From Bacillota bacterium (GTDB lineage: Bacteria; Bacillota; Clostridia; Lachnospirales; Cellulosilyticaceae): DNA of 21,219 nt. Under the pieces are notes generated by a model, which saw only the letters and a program-made list of their open reading frames with translations, made no database searches and was not told the origin of the DNA. The position numbers and the translations under genes were made by a program. Location: NCBI GenBank assembly GCA_023412455.1, contig JAEYNQ010000090.1, forward strand, positions 1 through 21,219, given 5' to 3'. Of this stretch, positions 7,570 through 14,431 are shown piece by piece. Within the stretch, counting starts at the first letter, position 1. The number at the start of each line of letters is the position of its first letter.

Positions 7570-7860
7570 ATGAAACAGGTATATAATTATATGGAACATA
7601 TAGTAATGGAGGAGTTAGAGGAGATACTAAAGCATTATAATTGTTGTAAATGTGAAAGATGCAAGAAAGACATGTATGCGTATGCACTCAATCAACTACC
7701 TGCTAAATATGTCACATCTGTGGAGGGGGAAGCTTTTACTAAATTAGAGATGCTTACTCCTGCCTCTCGCGTAAAACTTATTACGATTATCAGCAAAACA
7801 ATAGAAAATATATCCAGAAACAAACGCTGTTTACCCCGAAATAATTTGACCAAGAACTAA
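7570..7860 (+). CDS. ComFB-family protein (late competence development family)
   Basis: This 96-residue protein matches the ComFB family: an N-terminal VYNYMEHIVMEELEEIL helix, a cysteine cluster C-C-K-C-E-R-C-K-K-D, then the hallmark ALNQLPAKYVTSVEGEAFTKLE. The cysteines (about residues 25-31) could bind a metal. ComFB is named from the B. subtilis comF operon, where it is not essential for competence, and relatives in cyanobacteria have been reported as cyclic di-GMP receptors. No comFA or comFC is nearby. ATG at 7570 follows AAAGGAGAGG. It lies 87 bases after murI with no terminator seen between them, so co-transcription is possible. A role in signalling is an inference. Confidence 0.85.
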   Translation: MKQVYNYMEHIVMEELEEILKHYNCCKCERCKKDMYAYALNQLPAKYVTSVEGEAFTKLEMLTPASRVKLITIISKTIENISRNKRCLPRNNLTKN

Positions 7861-7900
7861 AATATAAATATTTATGGAATAAGTAAAAAAGACTAGATTA

Positions 7901-7927
7901 TTGACATATTTTATAGTATACTATTAT
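7901..7927 (+). promoter_or_regulatory. Candidate promoter of tRNA-Glu(CTC)
   Basis: TTGACA at 7901-7906 is followed by TATTAT at 7922-7927 with a 15-base spacer. The -35 is perfect and the spacing short. Position, about 16 bases before the tRNA, supports it. Confidence 0.55.
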
Positions 7928-7942
7928 TCGGACAATGATTCC

Positions 7943-8014
7943 GGCCTGTTGGTCAAGCGGTCAAGACGTCACCCTCTCACGGTGAAATCAGGGGTTCGAT
8001 TCCCCTACGGGTCA
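7943..8014 (+). tRNA. tRNA-Glu (anticodon CTC)
   Basis: A 72-nt cloverleaf: acceptor GGCCTGT pairs with ACGGGTC with discriminator A, and the anticodon stem TCACC/GGTGA encloses loop CTCTCAC. The body is close to the TTC-anticodon tRNA-Glu at 6104-6175. The CTC form reads only GAG codons. CCA is not encoded. It stands alone with its own promoter and terminator. Confidence 0.95.
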
Positions 8015-8020
8015 TAAATT

Positions 8021-8070
8021 AAAAGAGGTAAGCCATAAGTATCATAGGATACAAGGCTTACCTCTTTTTT
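8021..8070 (+). terminator. Terminator of the lone tRNA-Glu
   Basis: AAAAGAGGTAAGCC pairs with GGCTTACCTCTTTT, and inside it GTATC pairs with GATAC around ATAG. A run of seven T follows. This is a strong intrinsic terminator six bases after the tRNA, and also readable on the minus strand. Confidence 0.9.
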
Positions 8071-8416
8071 TATTTTTATTTAATAATAGTTATTGAAGTT
8101 CTTAAGCTATTGAATTTAAAAGAGAGGGAGAGATTAAAAAAGCTATAAAGGCCTTCAAAGATGGTCCAAATACATTAAGTTTAGCATGTAGCAGATACTG
8201 AATGTGGTGGGATAAGCTAATAAGGATAGGACAGGAAAAGAGAAGGTTATTGGACTTATTATGTTGATTCAATCTATATTCTAACGAGTTAGGCCAATTA
8301 TAAGGAGATAATGTCGCTATAAGATAATGATATTATCCTTTTTTATTGAAAATTAAGACAAATGGTGCTATCATTAGCAATAAATATTTGAATATTTTGA
8401 TAAAGGAGAGAGAAAT
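8071..8416. other. Intergenic stretch, possible decayed coding DNA
   Basis: No intact gene is present. Around 8134-8200 one frame reads as a plausible protein fragment (I-K-K-A-I-K-A-F-K-D-G-P-N-T-L-S-L-A-C) before a TGA, and a second open stretch follows, so this may be an eroded gene; I recognise no family. The stretch ends in a T-tailed hairpin at 8302-8344. Confidence 0.3.
8302..8344 (+). terminator. Candidate terminator upstream of the 146-residue gene
   Basis: GATAAT-GAT-ATTATC (8323-8337) forms a compact hairpin, or AAGGAGATAAT (8302 on) pairs with ATTATCCTT. Either is followed by CCTTTTTT. The two pairings exclude each other, so a switch is conceivable, but simple termination of whatever once preceded it is more likely. 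Confidence 0.5.
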
Positions 8417-8857
8417 ATGAGTAATTTAAAAAAAATAATGGAAGAAGCTGGCTTTGAAGTAGAAGAGATTATAACTAAACCAACCATGCAGCTTTTAGTT
8501 ACAGGCTTGGTGATTAATAAGAACTTAAGGCTTATTTATGAGGAGGAAATGGATGGGACTCTTATAATTAGGCAGATTTCCGTTGATGAAGAGTACACTA
8601 ATTTAGGTTATACTACCCGTGTAATGGAGTTTTTAAGTAAGCAAAAGGCTTATAATGTTATTTTACCTTTTGTAACAACACCTAAGTTAGCACATATATG
8701 TGAAAAGCTAGGTATTAAAAGAGAGGATAGTTGCGTTAATAAATATGGTTACAATAGTGCCTTTTATGCCTTAGCAAAAAACTATATCTTCTATGAAGGG
8801 GATTATGGACATTATGTAGTAAGGGATCTTAGGCGAGTACAGGAGAATAGTAATTAA
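8417..8857 (+). CDS. Uncharacterised 146-residue protein, possible GNAT-like fold
   Basis: I do not recognise a named family. ATG at 8417 follows AAAGGAGAG at a good distance, which supports it as a real gene. The middle (about residues 50-95) has the order of a GNAT acetyltransferase core: a strand L-I-I-R-Q-I-S-V, a turn D-E-E-Y-T-N-L-G-Y-T-T-R where GNATs have R/Q-x-x-G-x-G/A, a helix, a strand V-I-L-P-F-V, and a helix ending in C-E-K-L-G-I. The acetyl-CoA loop is not canonical, so catalytic activity is uncertain. There is no signal peptide or membrane segment. The gene stands alone and converges on the LytTR gene at 8924. Confidence 0.65.
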   Translation: MSNLKKIMEEAGFEVEEIITKPTMQLLVTGLVINKNLRLIYEEEMDGTLIIRQISVDEEYTNLGYTTRVMEFLSKQKAYNVILPFVTTPKLAHICEKLGIKREDSCVNKYGYNSAFYALAKNYIFYEGDYGHYVVRDLRRVQENSN

Positions 8858-8903
8858 AAGGAATGGAGTAAAATAAAGAATAATCTTACAACATTCCTTT
8901 TAA
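8854..8903 (+). terminator. Shared bidirectional terminator between convergent genes
   Basis: TTAAAAGGAATG (8854-8865) and CATTCCTTTTAA (8892-8903) are a perfect 12-bp inverted repeat, with GTAA/TTAC pairing inside the loop. T-rich arms on both strands let it serve the plus gene ending at 8857 and the minus gene ending at 8924. Confidence 0.7.
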
Positions 8904-8923
8904 ATAGAAAACTTGAATGAAGT

Positions 8924-9676
8924 TTATTCAATAGTAGTAGGAGGAGTATCCTTTGTAAAAAGGTAGTCCATATAGGCTTGTTTTAAGCTAGGATAGTTAA
9001 TACGGGAGATGGGAATGGGAGCATAGCTACGGGTTTTAACCTGTGTTGGTGTTAAGAGGCTAATATAATTCATATTTATGATATAGGAACGATGAGGTTT
9101 AATGAAATGAGGATAAGCAAGAAGGGCTTTTTCAAGTTTTGTCATTACACCATAACTTTCTAATACTTTATTGCTTCTAAGATGAAAATAAAGGACATGC
9201 CCTTTAACCTCTATATATTCAATATCGTCTACATAAATTTTAATAAGAGCTTTTTTAGAATACACCAAAAGACTCTCTTGTTGGGAAGAGGTAGTTTGTA
9301 TAAGAGCTTTATCTAATACTTCGTTAAGAAGTGTGGCTTCAACAGGTTTTAAAAGATAATGGAAAGCATCCACAGAATAAGATTCTACAGCAAATTCACT
9401 AGATGAAGTTAAAAAAATGATTTTACTAACAAAGTCAGTAAGTCGAATTTCTTTTGCAACATCTATACCATTGACATAAGGCATCATAATATCTAAAAAA
9501 ATAATATCAAAAGATTCTCCTTTTCCTAAAGTTTCAATAAGAGAATCCCCATCAAAAAAAGTAGATAAGGTTATATGATAGTATTCTTGATGGGTAGCAG
9601 CATAGTCTTCAATAATGGCTACTAAGTGCTTAATATCTAATGGAGTATCATCGCATACAGCTATTTTAATATTCAA
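8924..9676 (-). CDS. LytTR-family response regulator, copy 1
   Basis: A 250-residue cytoplasmic transcription regulator of the AgrA/LytR type. The receiver domain (about 1-120) has all phosphorylation residues: acid pair D9-D10, phospho-acceptor D62 (FLDIMMP), T90 and K110. A LytTR DNA-binding domain (about 140-240) follows, with the typical IEVKGH, PHRSYIINM and P-I-S-R sequence near the end. The start is TTG at 9676, eight bases after AGGAGG. No histidine kinase is nearby, so the cognate sensor is elsewhere or absent. A second gene at 11758-12513 is about 82% identical (198 of 240 aligned positions, counted by eye). The gene lies divergent from the TM2 gene, so it could control that gene. 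Confidence 0.92.
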   Translation of the reverse strand: MNIKIAVCDDTPLDIKHLVAIIEDYAATHQEYYHITLSTFFDGDSLIETLGKGESFDIIFLDIMMPYVNGIDVAKEIRLTDFVSKIIFLTSSSEFAVESYSVDAFHYLLKPVEATLLNEVLDKALIQTTSSQQESLLVYSKKALIKIYVDDIEYIEVKGHVLYFHLRSNKVLESYGVMTKLEKALLAYPHFIKPHRSYIINMNYISLLTPTQVKTRSYAPIPISRINYPSLKQAYMDYLFTKDTPPTTIE

Positions 9677-10055
9677 GAAAACGTCCTCCTAAGAATATAT
9701 ATTATGGCATATATTATACAAAATTTAGACATAAAAGTAAAATTTAAAATAATATAAAAAATGTAAAAATAATTATAATACAAAGATAAGGTATATAAGA
9801 TGTTTTGTATGGTAACATTAGGAGTTTGTGGAAGGAAATATCATTTCATAACTCATTTAAATGTTCAAATGAGAAGTGTCTTAGAAGTATTAATGTCTGA
9901 ATGGCATACATTTATTGATAAGAAATTAAGATTACGTACATTCTGTGATTAAAAATGCACTTTTTAGGATAAAAGAGGGAAAAAGTAAATAATTAGATTA
10001 TAATATAAAAAGATAGATGTGTCATTAAGAGTCAAAAGTGAAGGAGAGAATCCCT
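9677..10055. other. Divergent regulatory gap between LytTR copy 1 and the TM2 gene
   Basis: On the minus strand a TATAAT (plus 9713-9718) with TTTACT 17 bases upstream (plus 9736-9741) is a plausible promoter for LytTR copy 1. On the plus strand, a TATAAT at 9999-10004 could serve the TM2 gene but lacks a clear -35. A 50-codon frame at 9800-9952 starts with ATG but has only a poor AAGG ribosome site and no recognised product. Confidence 0.4.
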
Positions 10056-10286
10056 ATGTCATCACCTTATTCAAAACGTACTGCTCTATTGTGTTGTGTG
10101 TTTTTGGGCTGTTTAGGAATACATCGCTTTTATGTGGGTAAGATATGGTCTGGATTTTTTTACACCTTGACACTGGGTTTTTTGGGAATAGGAGTAGTAG
10201 TAGATGTATTTCTTCTTTTAACCAATCGTTTTAGAGACAAAGGCGGTTGTATATTGGATTTATGGCAACCAGAGAACTTTGCTTAA
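10056..10286 (+). CDS. TM2-domain membrane protein
   Basis: A 76-residue integral membrane protein. The TM2 domain is complete: a first helix with the sequence around GCLGIHRFYVGK, then SGFFYTLTLGFLGIGVVVDVF for the second helix, with the characteristic G-x-H-R-F-Y-x-G-K and the Asp in the second segment. TM2 proteins are widespread and mostly uncharacterised. A GTG at 10038 is in frame but overlaps the AAGGAGAG ribosome site, so ATG at 10056 is the start. The gene is 63 bases upstream of a secreted stalk-domain protein and is probably co-transcribed with it. The gap contains a small hairpin (GTAAG/CTTAC). Confidence 0.85.
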   Translation: MSSPYSKRTALLCCVFLGCLGIHRFYVGKIWSGFFYTLTLGFLGIGVVVDVFLLLTNRFRDKGGCILDLWQPENFA

Positions 10287-10349
10287 ATGTAGTAGGTATG
10301 TAAGGAAACTTACCTAAGAATAAATATAACAAATGAGAGGAAGATGTAA

Positions 10350-11213
10350 ATGAAGAATCTAAAAAAATTGGGATTAATGCTTTTTGTAGTAGCCTCAGTG
10401 GCCCTATCTACTATGGCAGCGCCAGTAGCAAAACCAACAGAATCCAAAGTTCTAGTGAATGGAGTATCTAAATCTTTTGATGCTTATTCCATCAATGACA
10501 ACAATTATTTTAAACTAAGAGATTTAGCGTTTGTATTAAATGGAACAGAAAAGCAATTTGAAGTAACTTGGGATGGTAGTAAAAATGCAATTAATATGTT
10601 AAGTGGCAAGGCTTATACCGTTACCAATACCGAATTAACAAAAGGAGACGGCAAGGCTAAGGATGCCAAGTTAAATACTTCTGCTATTTACATTGATGGA
10701 CAAAAAGTTAATTTAACAGCTTATACAATTGGTGAAAGCAATTATTTCAAACTTCGTGATGTTATGCAAGCATTTAATGTGGGCTTAGGTTGGGATGGCG
10801 CAGCCAATACCATTACAATTGATACTACTGTACCTTATGAAGCAGCGGCTTCAGCACCAGCACCAGCTCCTGCACCTGTGGTAGATGAAGTGAAAGAAAT
10901 TGAGATTCCTATGGTTATTAAAAACAGAACAGGGTTTGACATTTATTGGTTGTATATGTCTCCAGTTGATGTAGATGATTGGGAAGAAGATATTTTAGGT
11001 GAGGATGATATTCTTCCAATGGGTGATGATTTAGACCTTACATTAACTACTGACACAGATACACTAGAATGGGATATGCAAATTAAAGATGCAGATGAGT
11101 ATTATATTGATTTTTACGGCTTAGATTTTAGTGACTATACAGATGGTTGTGTGCTTACACTTGGATATGATATGTTGACTGACGAAGGAATCATTACAAT
11201 TAATGGTAAATAG
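10350..11213 (+). CDS. Secreted protein with two stalk-type domains and an acidic C-terminal domain
   Basis: The 287-residue protein starts with a signal peptide (basic KNLKK, a hydrophobic core, likely cleavage near STMAA, residue 24). Two copies of the 'stalk' or copper-amine-oxidase-N-like repeat follow: residues 34-90 and 112-160. Each has a V/I-x-V/I-x-G strand, Y-x-I-x-x-x-N-Y-F-K-L-R-D and a W-D-G turn. A Pro/Ala linker (165-177) leads to a C-terminal domain (about 188-287) with N-R-T-G-F-D-I-Y and a very acidic D-D-W-E-E-D-I-L-G-E-D-D stretch, a pattern I associate with secreted clostridial proteins of unknown role. Stalk domains probably present the C terminus outside the cell. The ribosome site is GAGAGGAAG. 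The acidic patch could bind calcium, which is an inference. Confidence 0.8.
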   Translation: MKNLKKLGLMLFVVASVALSTMAAPVAKPTESKVLVNGVSKSFDAYSINDNNYFKLRDLAFVLNGTEKQFEVTWDGSKNAINMLSGKAYTVTNTELTKGDGKAKDAKLNTSAIYIDGQKVNLTAYTIGESNYFKLRDVMQAFNVGLGWDGAANTITIDTTVPYEAAASAPAPAPAPVVDEVKEIEIPMVIKNRTGFDIYWLYMSPVDVDDWEEDILGEDDILPMGDDLDLTLTTDTDTLEWDMQIKDADEYYIDFYGLDFSDYTDGCVLTLGYDMLTDEGIITINGK

Positions 11214-11270
11214 GAAGTATAGGAAAGATAGAAGTATTACATAGAAACGAGTTAAGTAATTAGAAAAATT

Positions 11271-11304
11271 AGGGCCTCAATTTCTTTTGTAGAAGTTGAG
11301 GTCT
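11271..11304 (+). terminator. Candidate terminator after the stalk-protein gene
   Basis: GGCCTCAATTTC pairs with GAAGTTGAGGTC with two non-Watson-Crick positions and a 7-base loop. The T run after it is poor (TCTTACTTATTA), so it is a moderate candidate for the end of the TM2-stalk unit. Confidence 0.5.
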
Positions 11305-11444
11305 TACTTATTATTGGTTAGCATTTTTAATAATTTTAAAATCTCCCCCTTTAAATGGTATTTATTCTATGTTCCTTTTACAACGCGTCCTCTCCATAAA
11401 TACTATCTAAATGACAGATGTCTTTTCTAATGGAAGATTGTTGA

Positions 11445-11615
11445 TCAATCAACAAGTTAATCTGCATCGAAGATAAGGCCGCTGTATCCAGGGGCATTGT
11501 TGACCTTACTGAAAAGGGTCTTGTAAAGTCAACCAATACGGAGTCTGGGCGTAAATACCGCACCAAAATCAGGCTGACCGAGAAAATTTTTATCGCGTAT
11601 TCTTTTATATTATAG
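11445..11615 (+). pseudogene. MarR-family regulator remnant (wing region only)
   Basis: The frame 11445-11612, ending in TAG, translates to a MarR wing and recognition-helix region: D-K-A-A-V-S-R-G-I-V-D-L-T-E-K-G-L-V, then E-S-G-R-K-Y-R-T-K-I-R-L-T-E-K. A TGA lies in frame just upstream (11442-11444), no start or ribosome site exists, and both flanking helical parts of a normal protein of about 145 residues are missing. It is a dead fragment. GC is higher than in the neighbouring genes. Confidence 0.7.
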
Positions 11616-11696
11616 ATAATCTTGAAATGATTTGTAAGGCATACGAATAGGAGATATAAAATGACCCTAATAAAAAAGTAATAGAGGAATGGATGG

Positions 11697-11724
11697 GCAA
11701 CCTATTCCCGCGTGAATAGGTTGC
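11697..11724. repeat. Perfect 11-bp inverted repeat without a T tract
   Basis: GCAACCTATTC and GAATAGGTTGC match perfectly around a 6-base loop (CCGCGT). There is no T run on either strand, so it is not an ordinary terminator, though it lies between convergent or decayed units and just past the stop of LytTR copy 2. It could be a transcript-end stabiliser or a protein-binding palindrome. Confidence 0.6.
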
Positions 11725-11757
11725 AGTTGTAACTGGTGGGAGAGAAGATCGTTTAGT

Positions 11758-12513
11758 TTATTCAGTAGTAGTAAGAGGAGGACTATCCTTTCCGAAGAGG
11801 TATTCCATATAGGCTTGTTTAAGGATTGGATAATTGATACGAGAGATGGGAATGGGAGGGTAGCTATGGGTTTTAACTTGTGTGGGTGTTAAGAGGCTGA
11901 TGTAATCCATATTGATGATATAAGAGCGATGAGGCTTAACGAAACTAGGATAAGCAAGAAGGTTTTTTTCCAACTTAGTCATTACCCCATAGCTCTCTAA
12001 AACTTTACTATCTCTTAGATGAAAATAAAGGATATGGCCTTTAACCTCTATAAATTCAATATCATTTACATAAATTTTCATAAGCGCCTTTTTAGAATAA
12101 ACCAAAAGGGTCTCTTGTTGAGAAGAGATAATTTGAGAAAGAGCGTTATCTAACACTTCTTTAAGAAGTGTTGCTTGAACAGGCTTTAAAAGGTAATGAA
12201 AAGCATTGACAGAATAAGATTCTATAGCAAATTCCCTAGAGGAAGTTAAAAAAATGATTTTACTGATGGAGTCATTAAGGCGAATTTCTTTGGCTACTTC
12301 TATGCCATTAATATAAGGCATCATCACATCTAGAAAAATAATGTCAAAGGATTCTCCTTTTTCTAGAGTACGCATAAGGGAATCTCCGTTAGAAAAGGTA
12401 GATAGGGACAGCTGATAGTATCCTTGATGCGTAACAGCATAATCTTCAATAATGGCTACTATATGCTTAATATCTAAGGGGGTATCATCACATACAGCTA
12501 TTTTTATAGTCAA
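11758..12513 (-). CDS. LytTR-family response regulator, copy 2
   Basis: A 251-residue paralogue of the gene at 8924-9676, same strand, about 82% identical by hand alignment. Receiver residues are all kept (D9-D10, D62 in FLDVMMP, T90, K110), as is the LytTR domain with its PHRSYIINM and PISRINYP segments. It also starts with TTG (12513) eight bases after AGGAGG. Most differences lie in the receiver surface (residues 34-50), the linker (123-130) and a few LytTR positions, including R216 to H and S168-N169 to D-S. That could mean different input or partner specificity with similar DNA targets. No kinase is nearby. The retention of every key residue argues that both copies are functional. Confidence 0.92.
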   Translation of the reverse strand: MTIKIAVCDDTPLDIKHIVAIIEDYAVTHQGYYQLSLSTFSNGDSLMRTLEKGESFDIIFLDVMMPYINGIEVAKEIRLNDSISKIIFLTSSREFAIESYSVNAFHYLLKPVQATLLKEVLDNALSQIISSQQETLLVYSKKALMKIYVNDIEFIEVKGHILYFHLRDSKVLESYGVMTKLEKNLLAYPSFVKPHRSYIINMDYISLLTPTQVKTHSYPPIPISRINYPILKQAYMEYLFGKDSPPLTTTE

Positions 12514-12715
12514 GGGAATGGCCTCCTAAATCATATGTTATATTTTATGAAATATTTATACAAAAATTAAAATGAAAAACGGATACTAAAACTTATTGAT
12601 GCTAAAAAATAATCCTCTAGGAATAAAAAATGCAGTTACATGATGGATGTAAAAAGGCTGTGTTATTAAATTAGAATATAGCACATTTACTGATGAAAGA
12701 ACAGCTACAATTTGC
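12514..12715. other. Upstream region of LytTR copy 2
   Basis: Read on the minus strand, the 60 bases before the ribosome site resemble the same region of copy 1 (shared TTTTTGTATAA and CATAA-ATATA blocks), so the promoter area was duplicated with the gene. TATAAA (plus 12555-12560) is the likely -10. On the plus strand a short frame ending at 12723 looks like coding residue but belongs to no family I recognise. Confidence 0.4.
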
Positions 12716-12764
12716 AAAAAATAGGTTCTCAACTTCCATAGAAGAAGTTGAGAACCTATTTTTT
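12716..12764 (-). terminator. Terminator of glnS (bidirectional)
   Basis: ATAGGTTCTCAACTTC (12721-12736) and GAAGTTGAGAACCTAT (12744-12759) are a perfect 16-bp inverted repeat with A runs before and T runs after, so it is U-tailed on both strands. It lies nine bases beyond the glnS stop. Confidence 0.92.
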
Positions 12765-12772
12765 ACTTTTAT

Positions 12773-14431
12773 TTAAATTTTAAAAGAGCTCTTAAGAGGA
12801 ACAATGCGATTGAATACGCGTTTCTCAGGGGTGGTGTATTTACTGTCTACAGTAAAGAAACCGTTCCTTACGAATTGGAATTTATCAAGAGGCTTAGCAT
12901 CTTTAAAAGCCACATTTTCGATATATCCTTCTAGTACTTCAAGAGAGTTAGGATTGATTTGTTCTAAGAAATGCTTCCCTTCGTTTTCAGGGACATCATC
13001 TAAGATAAGAGGCTCAAAGAGTCTAAACTCTGCTGGAAGAGCACAGGTGGCATCTACCCAATGAATAGTGGCTTTTACTTTACGGCCTGTAAAACCTGAG
13101 CCACTTTTAGTTTCAGGGTCATAGGTACAGTGAACCTCTACTACGTTACCTGCTTCATCTTTGATGACGTCGGTACATTTAACGAAGTAAGCACCCTTTA
13201 AGCGAACTTCATTACCAGGGAAGAGTCTAAAATACTTCTTAATGGGTTCTTCCATAAAGTCTTCTTGTTCAATGTAGAGTTCGCGAGAAAAAGGTACAAG
13301 ACGTGTGCCCTGTGTTTCGTCCTTTGCATTGTTTTCAACTTCTACCCATTCCGTTTGTCCTTCAGGGTAATTGGTAATCACTAATTTAAGGGGTCTTAAA
13401 ACAGCCATTGTAAGAGGTGCTTTAGGCTGCAAATCTTCACGGAGGAAATAATCTAACATTTGACTATCTACAGTAGAATCTGCCTTGGCTACGCCAATTT
13501 CGCGACAGAAGTTGCGAATAGCTTCAGGTGTATAACCACGACGTCTAAGACCGGCAATAGTGGGCATACGAGGATCATCCCAACCATCTACAATACCCTC
13601 ATCGACAAGAAGCTTAAGCTTTCTTTTGCTCATAACCGTATTGGTCATATTAAGCCGTGCAAATTCAATCTGGCGAGGTTTACACGCCATTTCACATTCT
13701 TCAACAACCCAGTCATACAGAGGACGGTGGGCTTCAAATTCAAGGGTACAAATAGAGTGGGTAATGCCCTCTATTGCATCTTCAATAGGGTGAGCAAAAT
13801 CATACATAGGGTAGATACACCATTTATCCCCTGTATTGTGATGCTCAGCGTGAGCAATACGATAAATAATAGGATCTCGCATATTCATATTAGGAGAAGC
13901 CATATCAATTTTGGCGCGAAGTACCTTTTCTCCATCAGCAAACTCACCTTTTCGCATACGTTCGAAAAGGTCTAAGTTTTCTTCTACACTACGGTCACGA
14001 TAAGGGCTTGCTTTACCAGGCTCTGTTAAAGTACCACGGTAATCTTTCATCTCATCAGCCGTTAAGTCACAGACATAAGCCTTTCCTTTTTTGATAAGAA
14101 GCGTGGCACGATTGTACATTTCTTCAAAATAGTTAGAAGCAAAATAGACATCTGCCCAGTTTACACCTAGCCATTTCACATCTGCTTCGATGGATTGTAC
14201 ATATTCAGTATCTTCTTTAACAGGATTGGTATCATCAAAACGAAGGTTTGTTTTACCGTTAAATTCTTCAGCTAACCCAAAATTAAGTAGGATAGACTTG
14301 GCATGTCCTACATGTAAGTAGCCATTAGGCTCGGGAGGAAAACGTGTAATAATTTCCTTATGTTTTCCGGACTCTAAATCGGCAACGATAATATTTCTAA
14401 TAAAATTAGACGAATTGTTTTCTAATGCCAT
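12773..14431 (-). CDS. glnS: Glutaminyl-tRNA synthetase
   Basis: This cytoplasmic class I enzyme charges tRNA-Gln with glutamine. Its 552 residues match the E. coli enzyme length. Visible motifs: FPPEPNGYLHVGHAKS with the HVGH signature at residues 40-43, the LRFDDTNP segment near 63-70, and VMSKRKL (about 266-271) as the KMSKS loop. FPPEPNG distinguishes GlnRS from GluRS (typically APSPTG). The C-terminal beta-barrel anticodon-binding region is present through residue 552. ATG at 14431 follows AAGGAAGG. It is a single-gene unit, divergent from the cysE operon. Many Firmicutes lack GlnRS and use GatCAB, so its presence is informative. Confidence 0.96.
   Translation of the reverse strand: MALENNSSNFIRNIIVADLESGKHKEIITRFPPEPNGYLHVGHAKSILLNFGLAEEFNGKTNLRFDDTNPVKEDTEYVQSIEADVKWLGVNWADVYFASNYFEEMYNRATLLIKKGKAYVCDLTADEMKDYRGTLTEPGKASPYRDRSVEENLDLFERMRKGEFADGEKVLRAKIDMASPNMNMRDPIIYRIAHAEHHNTGDKWCIYPMYDFAHPIEDAIEGITHSICTLEFEAHRPLYDWVVEECEMACKPRQIEFARLNMTNTVMSKRKLKLLVDEGIVDGWDDPRMPTIAGLRRRGYTPEAIRNFCREIGVAKADSTVDSQMLDYFLREDLQPKAPLTMAVLRPLKLVITNYPEGQTEWVEVENNAKDETQGTRLVPFSRELYIEQEDFMEEPIKKYFRLFPGNEVRLKGAYFVKCTDVIKDEAGNVVEVHCTYDPETKSGSGFTGRKVKATIHWVDATCALPAEFRLFEPLILDDVPENEGKHFLEQINPNSLEVLEGYIENVAFKDAKPLDKFQFVRNGFFTVDSKYTTPEKRVFNRIVPLKSSFKI

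Larger units (their letters stand above)
11305..11757. other. Intergenic stretch with a decayed regulator and a perfect hairpin
   Basis: Besides the MarR-type remnant (11445-11615) and the inverted repeat (11697-11724) listed separately, no gene is seen. The stretch at about 11440-11590 has visibly more G and C than its flanks, suggesting a different origin. Confidence 0.4.

Noticed and set aside
11378..11566. Minus-strand 62-residue frame over the MarR remnant
   Set aside because: It is antisense to the fragment with clear MarR wing similarity on the plus strand.
12600..12723. Short plus-strand frame resembling a phage head-protein motif (D-E-R-T-A-T-I-C)
   Set aside because: Too short and without flanking phage genes; similarity is weak and could be chance.
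12804..13975. Plus-strand open frames inside glnS
   Set aside because: They are antisense shadows of a complete, well-conserved glnS and lack ribosome sites.
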